Of a DNA stretch of 64,000 nucleotides, positions 8,015 to 15,967 are shown one piece after another. The translations under genes were made by a program, and so were the position numbers. The stretch is from GWE2-40-63 sp050251815. Lineage in GTDB: Bacteria > Bacteroidota > Bacteroidia > Bacteroidales > SZUA-534. Each line of letters begins with the position of its first letter. Within the stretch, counting starts at the first letter, position 1. Location: contig JBFWMB010000007.1 of NCBI GenBank assembly GCA_050251815.1, positions 33,063 to 97,062 of the forward strand, in the 5' to 3' direction. The notes beneath the pieces were generated by a model. The model had not been told where the DNA came from. It made no database searches and worked only from the letters and a program-made list of their open reading frames with translations.

Positions 8015-9289
8015 ATGATGTACTACGAAATAGGTTCCGAGAACCACAAGCTTACAGCGGCCGATATAATGCAGGGAGTAAGCATTGCCCTTAAGAAACT
8101 GGGAGAACGAAAAAAAGTATTGATAATTCCGCCCGACTTTACCCGTTATCATTCGCGGGCCGGAGAACTTACCAGTTATGTATATCAACATTATCAAAAC
8201 AAGGTTACCGATATTCTTCCGGCCTTGGGAACCCATGTAGGCATGACCGCAGGCGAGATAGATAAAATGTTTCCTGGTATTCCCCATCACTTGTTTCGGG
8301 TACACGACTGGCGTAACGATGTGGTTACGGTGGGAAAAGTTCCCGGAAGTTTTGTTTCCGAAATAACCCACGGTGGTCTTGATTTTGAATGGCCTGCACA
8401 GGTCAATAAATTACTTTGGGAAGGAGGCCACGATTTGATTCTTTCTATCGGACAAGTGGTACCCCACGAAGTGATTGGCATGGCTAATTACAATAAAAAT
8501 ATTTTTGTGGGGACAGGTGGTTCCGAGGGAATCAACAAGAGCCATTTTGTTGGCGCTGTTTATGGAATGGAAAACCTGATGGGAAAAGCCGATAATCCCG
8601 TTCGTAAGTTGTTGAATTATGCATCCGACAATTTTACCAATCATTTACCCATTGTTTACATGCATACTGTTGTTGGTCGCGATACAGAATCGGGCAAACT
8701 GGTAACCCGTGGATTGTTTATTGGCGACGATTACAGCGTATTTATCAAAGCAGCTGAATTATCACTAAAAGTAAATTTCACCATGCTTGATAAACCCTTA
8801 AAAAAGGTGGTGGTTTATCTCGATCCGTCGGAATTTAAAAGCACCTGGCTGGGCAACAAAAGCATTTACCGAACCCGCATGGCTATGGCCGATGGGGGCG
8901 AACTGATTGTTTTGGCTCCGGCCTTAAAAGAATTTGGCGAAGATAAGGAAATCGATCGGTTGATTCGAAAATACGGTTATCGTGGCACACCGCAAACCCT
9001 AAAAAGTTTGAAGGAAAACCCTGAATTGGAAGCCAACCTGAGTGCAGCTGCACATTTAATTCATGGCAGTTCCGAAGATCGTTTTTCCATAACTTATTGT
9101 CCGGGATACCTATCGCGTGAAGAGATTGAATCGGTTAATTTTAACTATGCGCCGCTCGATGAGATGATGGAAAAGTACCATCCCGATAAACTTAACGATG
9201 GTTTTAATACCCTGGCCAATGGAGAGGAGATTTTCTACATTTCAAACCCGGCCATTGGTTTGTGGGCTTATAAAGAACGGTTTAAATAA
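8015..9289 (+). CDS. LarA-family (nickel-pincer racemase/epimerase-like) protein
   Basis: A 424-residue protein of the lactate racemase (LarA, DUF2088) superfamily. Family landmarks are IPPDFTR with Arg44, ALGTHVGMT with His74, and VVPHEVIGMANYNKN with His151 and Lys161. The His-Lys interval of ten residues equals that of LarA His174 and Lys184, the residues that bind nickel and carry the pincer nucleotide, so cofactor binding is plausible. LarA homologues include enzymes acting on other 2-hydroxy acids, among them, as I recall, a D-gluconate 2-epimerase. Its place between a sugar-acid kinase and Gnd, in an operon that makes D-mannonate, makes a mannonate/gluconate 2-epimerase an attractive inference. 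The cofactor genes larB, larC and larE are not in the window. Confidence 0.75.
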   Translation: MMYYEIGSENHKLTAADIMQGVSIALKKLGERKKVLIIPPDFTRYHSRAGELTSYVYQHYQNKVTDILPALGTHVGMTAGEIDKMFPGIPHHLFRVHDWRNDVVTVGKVPGSFVSEITHGGLDFEWPAQVNKLLWEGGHDLILSIGQVVPHEVIGMANYNKNIFVGTGGSEGINKSHFVGAVYGMENLMGKADNPVRKLLNYASDNFTNHLPIVYMHTVVGRDTESGKLVTRGLFIGDDYSVFIKAAELSLKVNFTMLDKPLKKVVVYLDPSEFKSTWLGNKSIYRTRMAMADGGELIVLAPALKEFGEDKEIDRLIRKYGYRGTPQTLKSLKENPELEANLSAAAHLIHGSSEDRFSITYCPGYLSREEIESVNFNYAPLDEMMEKYHPDKLNDGFNTLANGEEIFYISNPAIGLWAYKERFK

Positions 9290-9374
9290 TTGTGAATCAG
9301 CGACTCGGTGATACAGTTATACAATGACAAAGTAATGTTCTTACACTTTTTTATAAAAGTCAACTAGTAAATAA

Positions 9375-9509
9375 ATGATAGCAAGGACTTTTGAAGAACT
9401 GGAAATTTGGAAAAAAGCAAGAGAGATTGTGAATTATTTAGATAAAGAAGCGGCTTTATTGCGAAGGGAAGCTTGTGAATACAAAAATAACAGCATCGTT
9501 AATTTATGA
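9375..9509 (+). pseudogene. four-helix-bundle protein, truncated remnant
   Basis: A 44-codon reading frame begins MIARTFEELEIWKKAREIV, which matches the first helix of four-helix-bundle (S23-type) proteins; compare NQEIWQLAREIVIDLHK in the intact gene at 6424. After about 30 residues it loses similarity and stops at 9509, where a full gene would continue for some 120 residues. The conserved S-I-x-x-N-I-x-E-G core is missing. Only a fragment reading KNNSIVNL remains, which could be the NNSIVN-like relic of that core after an internal deletion. Most likely an eroded copy, not a functional gene. Confidence 0.6.
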
Positions 9510-9534
9510 ATCATTTAAGGAAAGGACGTAAATA

Positions 9535-10581
9535 ATGGATTCTAATTTTCACACAGCATCACAGCATCACAGCATCACAGCATCACAGAAATATATAAAA
9601 TGGGGAATTATTGGCTGTGGCGATGTTACCGAAGTGAAAAGCGGACCCGCTTTTAACCGGGTGGCAAATTCCGAATTGCATGCCGTAATGCGTCGCGATG
9701 CAGCAAAAGCCAAGGATTATGCCTTGCGTCACGGGGTTTCGAAGTGGTATAGCAATGCCGACGATTTAATAAATAATCCTGAAGTTAATGCCATTTATAT
9801 TGCAACGCCACCTCATGTGCATGCTGAATTAGCTATAAAAGCTTTACAAGCCGGGAAACCGGTTTACGTGGAAAAGCCTATGGCTTTAAATTACCTTCAG
9901 GCACAGGAAATGATTCAGGCAGCCGAAAAATACCAAAAACCCTTGTTTGTGGCTTATTACAGAAGAGCATTGCCCGGGTTTTTAAAAGTAAAAACTTTAA
10001 TTGAATCGGGAGCAATTGGTGCCGTACGAATGGTAAATATGCAGCTTCATAAAGCCTTATCGCTTAATGCGGCAGGTGCCGAACTTCCCTGGCGGGTGCA
10101 ACCTGAAATAGCCGGTGGCGGACATTTCTTCGATTTGGCATCGCACCAGCTCGATTTTATGGATTACTTATTTGGACCAGTGAAAGCGGTTAAATCCTTT
10201 GCTTTAAATCAAACAAACCAATATGTGGCTGAAGATATTGTAAGTGCTGCTTTTTTGATGGAAAACGATGTGCTTGTTAACGGCAGTTGGTGTTTTACCG
10301 TTCCCGGTTTTCTTGAGAAAGATAGCATCGAAATCATGGGTGAAAAAGGTGCCATAAGCTTTTCATGTTTTGGTTTTGAACCGGTTCAGTTAAAAACAAA
10401 AGCCGGAATTCAATCTTTTAATTATCCAAAACCCAAACATGTTCAGCAGGATTTGATTCAAATGGTAGTCGACGAATTACTCGGGAAAGGAAAATCGCCC
10501 AGTACGGGTATTTCCGGTGCACGTACCAATTGGGTCATGGACGAAGTGGTTAACGAATATTATAAAAAATTAAAAAAATAA
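9535..10581 (+). CDS. Gfo/Idh/MocA-family NAD(P)-dependent oxidoreductase
   Basis: A 348-residue cytoplasmic Gfo/Idh/MocA dehydrogenase. The Rossmann motif WGIIGCGDVTEVKSGP lies at about residues 23-38, the family EKPMALNYLQAQEM at about 119-132, and a Gfo/Idh C-terminal domain with GGGHFFDLASHQLDFMDYLFG at about 187-207. The only usable in-frame start is the ATG at 9535. The first 20 or so residues (SQHHSITASQ) are therefore encoded by an ACAGCATC tandem repeat and look like an add-on to the enzyme. Copy-number change of this 8-bp unit would shift the frame. The gene is 7 bp ahead of gnd. Substrate unknown; a sugar acid or its lactone is likely from context. Confidence 0.8.
   Translation: MDSNFHTASQHHSITASQKYIKWGIIGCGDVTEVKSGPAFNRVANSELHAVMRRDAAKAKDYALRHGVSKWYSNADDLINNPEVNAIYIATPPHVHAELAIKALQAGKPVYVEKPMALNYLQAQEMIQAAEKYQKPLFVAYYRRALPGFLKVKTLIESGAIGAVRMVNMQLHKALSLNAAGAELPWRVQPEIAGGGHFFDLASHQLDFMDYLFGPVKAVKSFALNQTNQYVAEDIVSAAFLMENDVLVNGSWCFTVPGFLEKDSIEIMGEKGAISFSCFGFEPVQLKTKAGIQSFNYPKPKHVQQDLIQMVVDELLGKGKSPSTGISGARTNWVMDEVVNEYYKKLKK
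9553..9588 (+). repeat. 8-bp tandem repeat (ACAGCATC, 4.5 copies) in a coding start
   Basis: Four perfect copies of ACAGCATC plus a final ACAG lie within the first 20 codons of the Gfo/Idh gene. Because 8 is not a multiple of 3, slippage by one unit would break translation from 9535, so the repeat could act as an on/off switch. Confidence 0.8.
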
Positions 10582-10587
10582 ATACAT

Positions 10588-12042
10588 ATGAAAGAACTTT
10601 CTGACATTGCCGTGGTTGGCTTGGCTGTAATGGGTGAGAACCTGATACTTAACATGGAAAGCAAAGGATTTACCGTTACTGCTTACAACCGATCTACCGA
10701 TAAAGTAGAGAAATTCATTAAGGGCAGGGCCAAAGATAAAAATATTCGCGGCGCTTTTTCTGTTGAAGAGTTGGTGGGTACCTTGAGTAAACCGCGCAAG
10801 ATAATGCTTATGGTAAAAGCCGGAAAACCCGTTGATGATTTTATTGAGACCCTGATTCCGCATCTTGAAAAGGGCGATATTATTATTGATGGAGGAAATA
10901 CCCATTATCCCGATACCAATCGCCGGGTGGCTTATGTTGAAAGTAAAGGGTTACGCTATATCGGAACTGGTGTTTCCGGTGGCGAAGAAGGTGCTTTAAC
11001 CGGCCCATCAATTATGCCCGGTGGTTCGCCCAGTGCCTGGGATGAAGTAAAACCTGTTTTCCAAACCATTGCGGCAAAAATAGATGGCGATGTACCTTGC
11101 TGCGACTGGGTGGGAGAGAATGGTGCCGGACATTTTGTAAAGATGGTTCATAACGGAATTGAATACGGCGACATGCAGTTGATTACGGAAGCCTACCAAT
11201 TGATGAAAACCCTCCTGGGAATGAATGCCGATGAAATGCATCAGGTTTTTAAGCAGTGGAACGAAGGTGAACTCAGTAGTTATTTGATTGAAATTACTCG
11301 CGATATTCTGGCTTATAAAGACACCGATGGTGAAGCTTTGGTCGAAAAAATTCTGGATACGGCCGGACAAAAAGGAACCGGAAAATGGACTGCGGTTACT
11401 GCTTTGGATCAGGGAATTCCACTTACCTTAATTGGTGAAGCGGTTTTTGCCCGCTGTTTATCGGCATTAAAAGATGAAAGGGTTGAAGCATCCAAAAAAA
11501 TTACGGCCACGCAGCCCGCTTTTATCGGCGAGAAAAAACAATTTGTTGACGATTTAATGGAAGCTTTGTATGCCTCAAAACTGGTTTCGTACGCACAAGG
11601 GTACACGCTAATGAAATCGGCTGCCGATGAATTTGGCTGGAACCTGAATTACGGAGGCATTGCACTCATGTGGCGTGGCGGTTGTATTATTCGTTCGGCG
11701 TTTTTAGGGAAAATAAAAGAGGCTTACGACAACAATCCCGGTTTGAATAACCTATTGCTCGATCCTTTCTTTAAAAATAAGATTGAACAAGCTGAAAAAG
11801 CCTGGCGACGTGTAGTGGCCACGGCAATCAGCAATGGCGTTCCGGTGCCGGCAATGGCCAGTGCTTTAACCTATTTCGACGGTTACCGCAGCGAACGCTT
11901 ACCTGCTAATTTATTGCAGGCGCAGCGCGACTATTTTGGTGCACATACCTACGAGCGGATTGACAAACCCCGGGGCGAGTTTTTCCATACCAACTGGACC
12001 GGTCGTGGTGGTGATACCGCATCGACAACTTACAACGTTTAA
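10588..12042 (+). CDS. gnd: 6-phosphogluconate dehydrogenase, decarboxylating
   Basis: A full-length 484-residue 6-phosphogluconate dehydrogenase that oxidatively decarboxylates 6-phosphogluconate to ribulose-5-phosphate. Visible motifs are the NADP site VVGLAVMGENLILNM at about 8-22, IIDGGNTHYPDT at about 99-110, the signature IGTGVSGGEEGALTGPSIMPGG, and the catalytic GHFVKMVHNGIEYGDM with Lys and His. The C-terminal block ends FHTNWTGRGGDTASTTYNV. The usual partners zwf and pgl are absent here, so its 6-phosphogluconate must come from elsewhere. In this operon the obvious source is a gluconate kinase. The gene is 7 bp after the Gfo/Idh gene and 2 bp before the TRAP genes. Confidence 0.95.
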   Translation: MKELSDIAVVGLAVMGENLILNMESKGFTVTAYNRSTDKVEKFIKGRAKDKNIRGAFSVEELVGTLSKPRKIMLMVKAGKPVDDFIETLIPHLEKGDIIIDGGNTHYPDTNRRVAYVESKGLRYIGTGVSGGEEGALTGPSIMPGGSPSAWDEVKPVFQTIAAKIDGDVPCCDWVGENGAGHFVKMVHNGIEYGDMQLITEAYQLMKTLLGMNADEMHQVFKQWNEGELSSYLIEITRDILAYKDTDGEALVEKILDTAGQKGTGKWTAVTALDQGIPLTLIGEAVFARCLSALKDERVEASKKITATQPAFIGEKKQFVDDLMEALYASKLVSYAQGYTLMKSAADEFGWNLNYGGIALMWRGGCIIRSAFLGKIKEAYDNNPGLNNLLLDPFFKNKIEQAEKAWRRVVATAISNGVPVPAMASALTYFDGYRSERLPANLLQAQRDYFGAHTYERIDKPRGEFFHTNWTGRGGDTASTTYNV

Positions 12043-12044
12043 AA

Positions 12045-13022
12045 ATGAGAATCATGAAATATATATCGATTTTGTTTTTTTTCATTCTTCTGGCTTCCTG
12101 CCAAAATGTTGAAAAGCAAAAAACCTTAAAACTGGCTCATGGTCTCGATCCCCTGCATCCCGTACATAAAGGGATGGTGTTTATGGCCGAAAAGCTTAAG
12201 GAAAAGTCGGATGGAAAGTTAACCATGACCATTTATCCCAGCGGGCAATTGGGATCGGAACAGCAATGTGTGGAACTTTTGCAGATTGGCAGTCTGGCCA
12301 TAACCAAAGTTTCTGCTGCTGTGCTCGAAAGCTTTACCGATAATTTTCAGGTTCTGGGCATGCCCTATATTTTTAGGTCGAAGGAACATGCTTTTCATGT
12401 GCTGGATGGCCCCATTGGTCAGGAACTGTTGTTATCGACAGAGCCTTACAAAATAAGGGGTTTGTGTTTTTATGATGCCGGTGCCCGGAGTTTTTATACC
12501 TTGAACAAAACCATTCAAACCCCCGACGATTTAAAGGGGATGAAGATAAGGGTGATGCAAAGTCAGACCGCCATGAGTTTTGTAAAAGCCATGGGAGGCT
12601 CACCTACGCCTATTTCGTGGGGCGAATTATATACTGCGCTGCAAAGTGGCGTGGTTGATGGTGCTGAAAATAACCCGCCAAGTTTTTATACCTCGCGCCA
12701 TTACGAAGTTTGCAAGGAGTACAGTATCAATGAACATACCATGGTACCTGATGTTGTAATAATTAGTACTGTTGTATGGAACCGTTTATCTGCCCAGGAA
12801 AAAAAATGGCTTCAGGAAGCTGCTAACGAATCGGTGACCGCCCAGCGTAAGTTTTGGGAAGAATCGGTAAAAGAATCGCTTGAGATTGTCAAAGAAGCCG
12901 GTGTAAACGTTACTTATCCCGATAAGGAACCATTTGCCGAAAAAGTACAGGATCTGCTTGAATCCTACAAAACGAATCCTGAATTGTATGATTTAATAAA
13001 CCGTATTCGAAAGACGGAATAA
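12045..13022 (+). CDS. dctP: TRAP transporter solute-binding lipoprotein (DctP family)
   Basis: A 325-residue TRAP substrate-binding protein. The signal peptide ends in a lipobox (ILLASC), so it should be tethered to the inner membrane rather than free. Family features are HPVHKGMVFMAEKLKEKSDGKL, a FRSKEHAF helix, DLKGMKIRVMQS with the conserved substrate-binding Arg, and GVVDGAENNPPSFYTSRHYEV. An internal ATG at 12054 (MKYISILFF) gives a more typical signal peptide and may be the true start. With the two membrane subunits that follow, it should import an organic acid. Hexuronate is inferred from the flanking catabolic genes. Confidence 0.88.
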   Translation: MRIMKYISILFFFILLASCQNVEKQKTLKLAHGLDPLHPVHKGMVFMAEKLKEKSDGKLTMTIYPSGQLGSEQQCVELLQIGSLAITKVSAAVLESFTDNFQVLGMPYIFRSKEHAFHVLDGPIGQELLLSTEPYKIRGLCFYDAGARSFYTLNKTIQTPDDLKGMKIRVMQSQTAMSFVKAMGGSPTPISWGELYTALQSGVVDGAENNPPSFYTSRHYEVCKEYSINEHTMVPDVVIISTVVWNRLSAQEKKWLQEAANESVTAQRKFWEESVKESLEIVKEAGVNVTYPDKEPFAEKVQDLLESYKTNPELYDLINRIRKTE

Positions 13023-13032
13023 AGGAATTACT

Positions 13033-13500
13033 ATGAAAAACAAAGTTGATAGAATACTGGAAGTTACCCTTATCGGACTCATGACTATTTTGGTTGTCGA
13101 TGTCTTGTGGCAGGTATTTGGACGTTATGTTTTGTCATCGCCCAGTTCATTTACCGATGAGCTTGCCGGTTACCTGCTTATATGGGTGGGGGTACTTGGA
13201 GCAGCCTATGTTACCGGGCAAAAAGAACACCTGGCCATTGATTTGTTAATTCAAAAATCGAAACCGCTTACACAAAAAAGACTCCTGTTTACCATTAATT
13301 TGGTGATTGCCTTGTTTGCCATTTTTGTAATGGTGATTGGTGGCAGCTGGCTTATGTTAACCCGCTTTCAGTTGAATGTTAATTCAGCAGCATTGCACCT
13401 TCCTTTGGGTTATGTATACAGTGTGATGCCAATCAGTGGTTTACTCATGCTTTATTATTCACTGGTTTTTATGATTTCTGATAAACAGGAGGAGATATAA
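13033..13500 (+). CDS. dctQ: TRAP transporter small membrane subunit (DctQ family)
   Basis: A 155-residue protein with four hydrophobic segments, the standard topology of the TRAP small permease. The second segment contains ELAGYLLIWVGVLGAAYV, the conserved DctQ block (E-x-x-x-x-L-x-x-W-x-x-x-L-G-A). It sits 10 bp after dctP, and its stop overlaps the dctM start in TAATG, indicating translational coupling. Confidence 0.9.
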   Translation: MKNKVDRILEVTLIGLMTILVVDVLWQVFGRYVLSSPSSFTDELAGYLLIWVGVLGAAYVTGQKEHLAIDLLIQKSKPLTQKRLLFTINLVIALFAIFVMVIGGSWLMLTRFQLNVNSAALHLPLGYVYSVMPISGLLMLYYSLVFMISDKQEEI

Positions 13501-14960
13501 TGGACTATACAGGAATTCTTATTTTGGTTTTGAGCTTTTTGATTTTATTGGTTGTTGGTGTTCCCATTGCCTATAGTATTGGTATTTCGGGAATTCTAAC
13601 TATGTTGGTAAGTATTGAAACGCTACCGGCTTTAACCACTTTCGCACATCGTATGGCCACCGGACTCGATAGTTTTGCCCTGTTGGCCATACCATTTTTT
13701 ATTCTGGCCGGGAACATTATGAATAGTGGGGGAATAGCCATGCGACTCATAAATCTGGCCCGGGTTGTTGTGGGCAAATGGCCAGCCGGACTGGCTTTTG
13801 TTAATGTGTTTGCCAATATGTTGTTTGGAGCTATTTCGGGTTCTGCGGCCGCATCGGCATCAGCCATAGGTTCCATTATGGGACCCGAAATGAAACGCGA
13901 AGGATATAACGAAAACTTTAGTGCAGCGGTTAATATTTCGTCGGCCACTACCGGACTTTCCATTCCGCCCAGTAACATATTAATTGTGTATTCGCTGGCC
14001 AGTGGCGGGGTTTCCATTACGGCACTTTTCCTTGCGGGATATATTCCCGGAATTTTAACCGGCATAGCCATAATGCTTACCGCCATGGGAATTATGGTTT
14101 ACAAAAACAAAGGTTTTAAAGGAGTGGTAATTTCCCTGGTAAAATTTGCAGTATTAACATCGCTGCTTATTGCGCTTGCTTTTGGTATGAATAAAGCCGG
14201 AAATTATTCCGCCTTGCTTTTAAAATTTATCTGGCTGATGCTATTTGGTGCAATTGCCGGATACATTACTTATAGGGCCCGAAGAAGTCCCAAAGGGGCA
14301 TTAAGAGCATTAAAAATTCTTTGGGATGCCATTCCCAGTCTGCTACTTTTGGTAATTGTAATTGGTGGCATAGTAGCCGGATTCTTTACAGCCACCGAAG
14401 CATCGGCCGTTGCCGTTTTATATGCTTTTGTATTGTCTTTAATTTACAAGGAAATAAGCGTTAAGGATATGCCACAGATTATTTTGCGGTCGGTTAAAAC
14501 CACCGCAATTGTATTGCTGTTAGTTGCAGCCTGTATGGGCTTAAGCTGGATAATGGCTTACGAAAACATCCCGCAAACGGTTAGTGAAGGGCTTTTGGGG
14601 GTAAGCGATAATCCTTTGGTAATATTATTGATTATTAACCTGATACTTTTATTTGTTGGGGTTTTTATGGATATGACTCCGGCTGTTTTGATATTTACTC
14701 CCATATTCTTACCCATTGTAACCGGTTTGGGAATCGACCCGGTGCATTTTGGAATTTTCATGGTTCTTAACCTGAGTGTGGGTTTATGTACACCACCGGT
14801 GGGTTCGGTGCTTTTTATCGGTTGCAGTGTAGCAAACGTTAAAATCGATAGGGTTATAAAACCCTTGTTGCCCATGTTTTTGGCCATGATAGTAGTTTTA
14901 TTGCTGGTAACTTACATTCCTCAATTGAGTTTGTGGTTGCCGCAATTTTTTGGATTTTAA
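13500..14960 (+). CDS. dctM: TRAP transporter large membrane subunit (DctM family)
   Basis: A 486-residue polytopic permease with the DctM signature: LAIPFFILAGNIMNSGGIA at about 61-79, GAISGSAAASASAIGSIMGPEM at about 111-132, and PPVGSVLFIGCSVANV near the C-terminus. It is about 50 residues longer than common DctM proteins. The extra residues form a hydrophobic and basic stretch at about 200-270 (YRARRSPKGALRALK) that looks like an inserted pair of helices. It begins on the last base of dctQ. Confidence 0.9.
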   Translation: MDYTGILILVLSFLILLVVGVPIAYSIGISGILTMLVSIETLPALTTFAHRMATGLDSFALLAIPFFILAGNIMNSGGIAMRLINLARVVVGKWPAGLAFVNVFANMLFGAISGSAAASASAIGSIMGPEMKREGYNENFSAAVNISSATTGLSIPPSNILIVYSLASGGVSITALFLAGYIPGILTGIAIMLTAMGIMVYKNKGFKGVVISLVKFAVLTSLLIALAFGMNKAGNYSALLLKFIWLMLFGAIAGYITYRARRSPKGALRALKILWDAIPSLLLLVIVIGGIVAGFFTATEASAVAVLYAFVLSLIYKEISVKDMPQIILRSVKTTAIVLLLVAACMGLSWIMAYENIPQTVSEGLLGVSDNPLVILLIINLILLFVGVFMDMTPAVLIFTPIFLPIVTGLGIDPVHFGIFMVLNLSVGLCTPPVGSVLFIGCSVANVKIDRVIKPLLPMFLAMIVVLLLVTYIPQLSLWLPQFFGF

Positions 14961-14993
14961 TTGAAATGTTTAACGAATTAAAATTTTAAAGTT

Positions 14994-15839
14994 ATGACAA
15001 CAATAAATTACGATCGTCGCAGGGCGTGCCATCCTGATGATGTGAAACACTACGATACCGCAAGGTTACGTAAAGAATTTTTGGTACAGCATCTTTTTGT
15101 TAAAGATGAAATCAATTTAAGTTATTCTCAGTACGAACGATACATTTTGGGCGGCGCTTTCCCGGTTGATAAGACCTTAAGTCTTGATCCCATTGATGCT
15201 ATAAAAGCCGATTATTTTTGCCAGCGGCGCGAAGTGGGCGCGATTAATATTGGTGGTGAAGGAGTAGTTACTGTCGATGGAAAAGCTTATCCGGTAAAGA
15301 AAAAAGAAGCCATGTATATTGGTCGTGGAAGTAAATCGGTAACTTTTGCCAGTAAGGATAAAAACAATCCGGCAAAATTCTACCTGAGTTCAACTCCGGC
15401 TCATAAAGAATACCCGACAGTATTGGTCAATAAAGATAAAGCCAATGTGCTGAATCTGGGCTCGCTCGATACCAGTAACGAACGTACCATTTACCAGTTA
15501 ATTGTTCCCGGAATTGTTGATAGTTGCCAATTGGTGATGGGACTTACCGAATTACACAAAGGAAGCGTTTGGAATACTATGCCACCGCACTCACACGATC
15601 GCCGGATGGAAGCTTATTTTTATTTTGAAGTTCCCAACGACCAGGTTATTCTACACCTGATGGGCGAACCCCAGGAAACCCGTCATTTGTTTATTAAGAA
15701 CGAAGAAGCTGTTTTTTCTCCCGAATGGGGAATTCATTCAGCAGCCGGAACAGCCAGCTATTCTTTTATTTGGGGAATGGGAGGTGAGAATTTGGATTAT
15801 ACCGATATGGATCATTTAAAACCTTACGATTTAAGATAG
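14994..15839 (+). CDS. kduI: 5-dehydro-4-deoxy-D-glucuronate isomerase
   Basis: A 281-residue KduI. It converts the 4-deoxy-5-keto-uronate released from unsaturated pectin oligomers into 3-deoxy-D-glycero-2,5-hexodiulosonate. The sequence has the family opening RRACHPDDVKHYDT, the YERYILGGAFPVDKTL block and the metal-binding cupin segment WNTMPPHSHDRRMEAYFYF with two His and a Glu, plus the late His in EWGIHSAAG. Length is normal. It precedes KduD, which reduces its product. The gene is followed by a 128-bp repeat-rich gap. Confidence 0.95.
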   Translation: MTTINYDRRRACHPDDVKHYDTARLRKEFLVQHLFVKDEINLSYSQYERYILGGAFPVDKTLSLDPIDAIKADYFCQRREVGAINIGGEGVVTVDGKAYPVKKKEAMYIGRGSKSVTFASKDKNNPAKFYLSSTPAHKEYPTVLVNKDKANVLNLGSLDTSNERTIYQLIVPGIVDSCQLVMGLTELHKGSVWNTMPPHSHDRRMEAYFYFEVPNDQVILHLMGEPQETRHLFIKNEEAVFSPEWGIHSAAGTASYSFIWGMGGENLDYTDMDHLKPYDLR

Positions 15840-15967
15840 AACTAAAAGACATTGGATGGAAGATACTGCTTAAATAATCAAGTATAGGTTTAAAACCTGA
15901 TATCTTTTGTCTAATGTCTTTAATCTAAATTCTAACATCTAACATCTAACATCTAATCTCTAACCTA
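15840..15967. repeat. intergenic heptamer array with inverted arm
   Basis: The right half is a run of 7-bp units (TCTAACA, TCTAACA, TCTAACA, TCTAATC, TCTAACC) ending at the kduD start. The left half has AAAAGACATTGGAT and the right half TCTAATGTCTTT, which are inverted relatives. The centre holds a perfect palindrome AGGTTTAAAACCT. The whole gap can fold back on itself. It resembles the arrays at 20187 and 56880. Confidence 0.6.

Larger units (their letters stand above)
9290..9588 (+). mobile_element. decayed four-helix-bundle cassette with repeat ends
   Basis: The gap between the LarA-like gene and the Gfo/Idh gene starts with GTGAATCAGCGACTCGGTGA and ends with four and a half copies of an 8-bp unit, ACAGCATC. 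Read on the other strand the right end is GTGATGCTGTGATGCTGTG, similar in style to the left end, so the ends look inverted. Between them lies a four-helix-bundle gene remnant. The layout parallels the intact cassette at 6385. Element status is inferred. Confidence 0.4.

Noticed and set aside
13571..14086. 171-residue minus-strand frame within dctM
   Set aside because: Antisense shadow of a membrane-protein gene; composition mirrors its codons.
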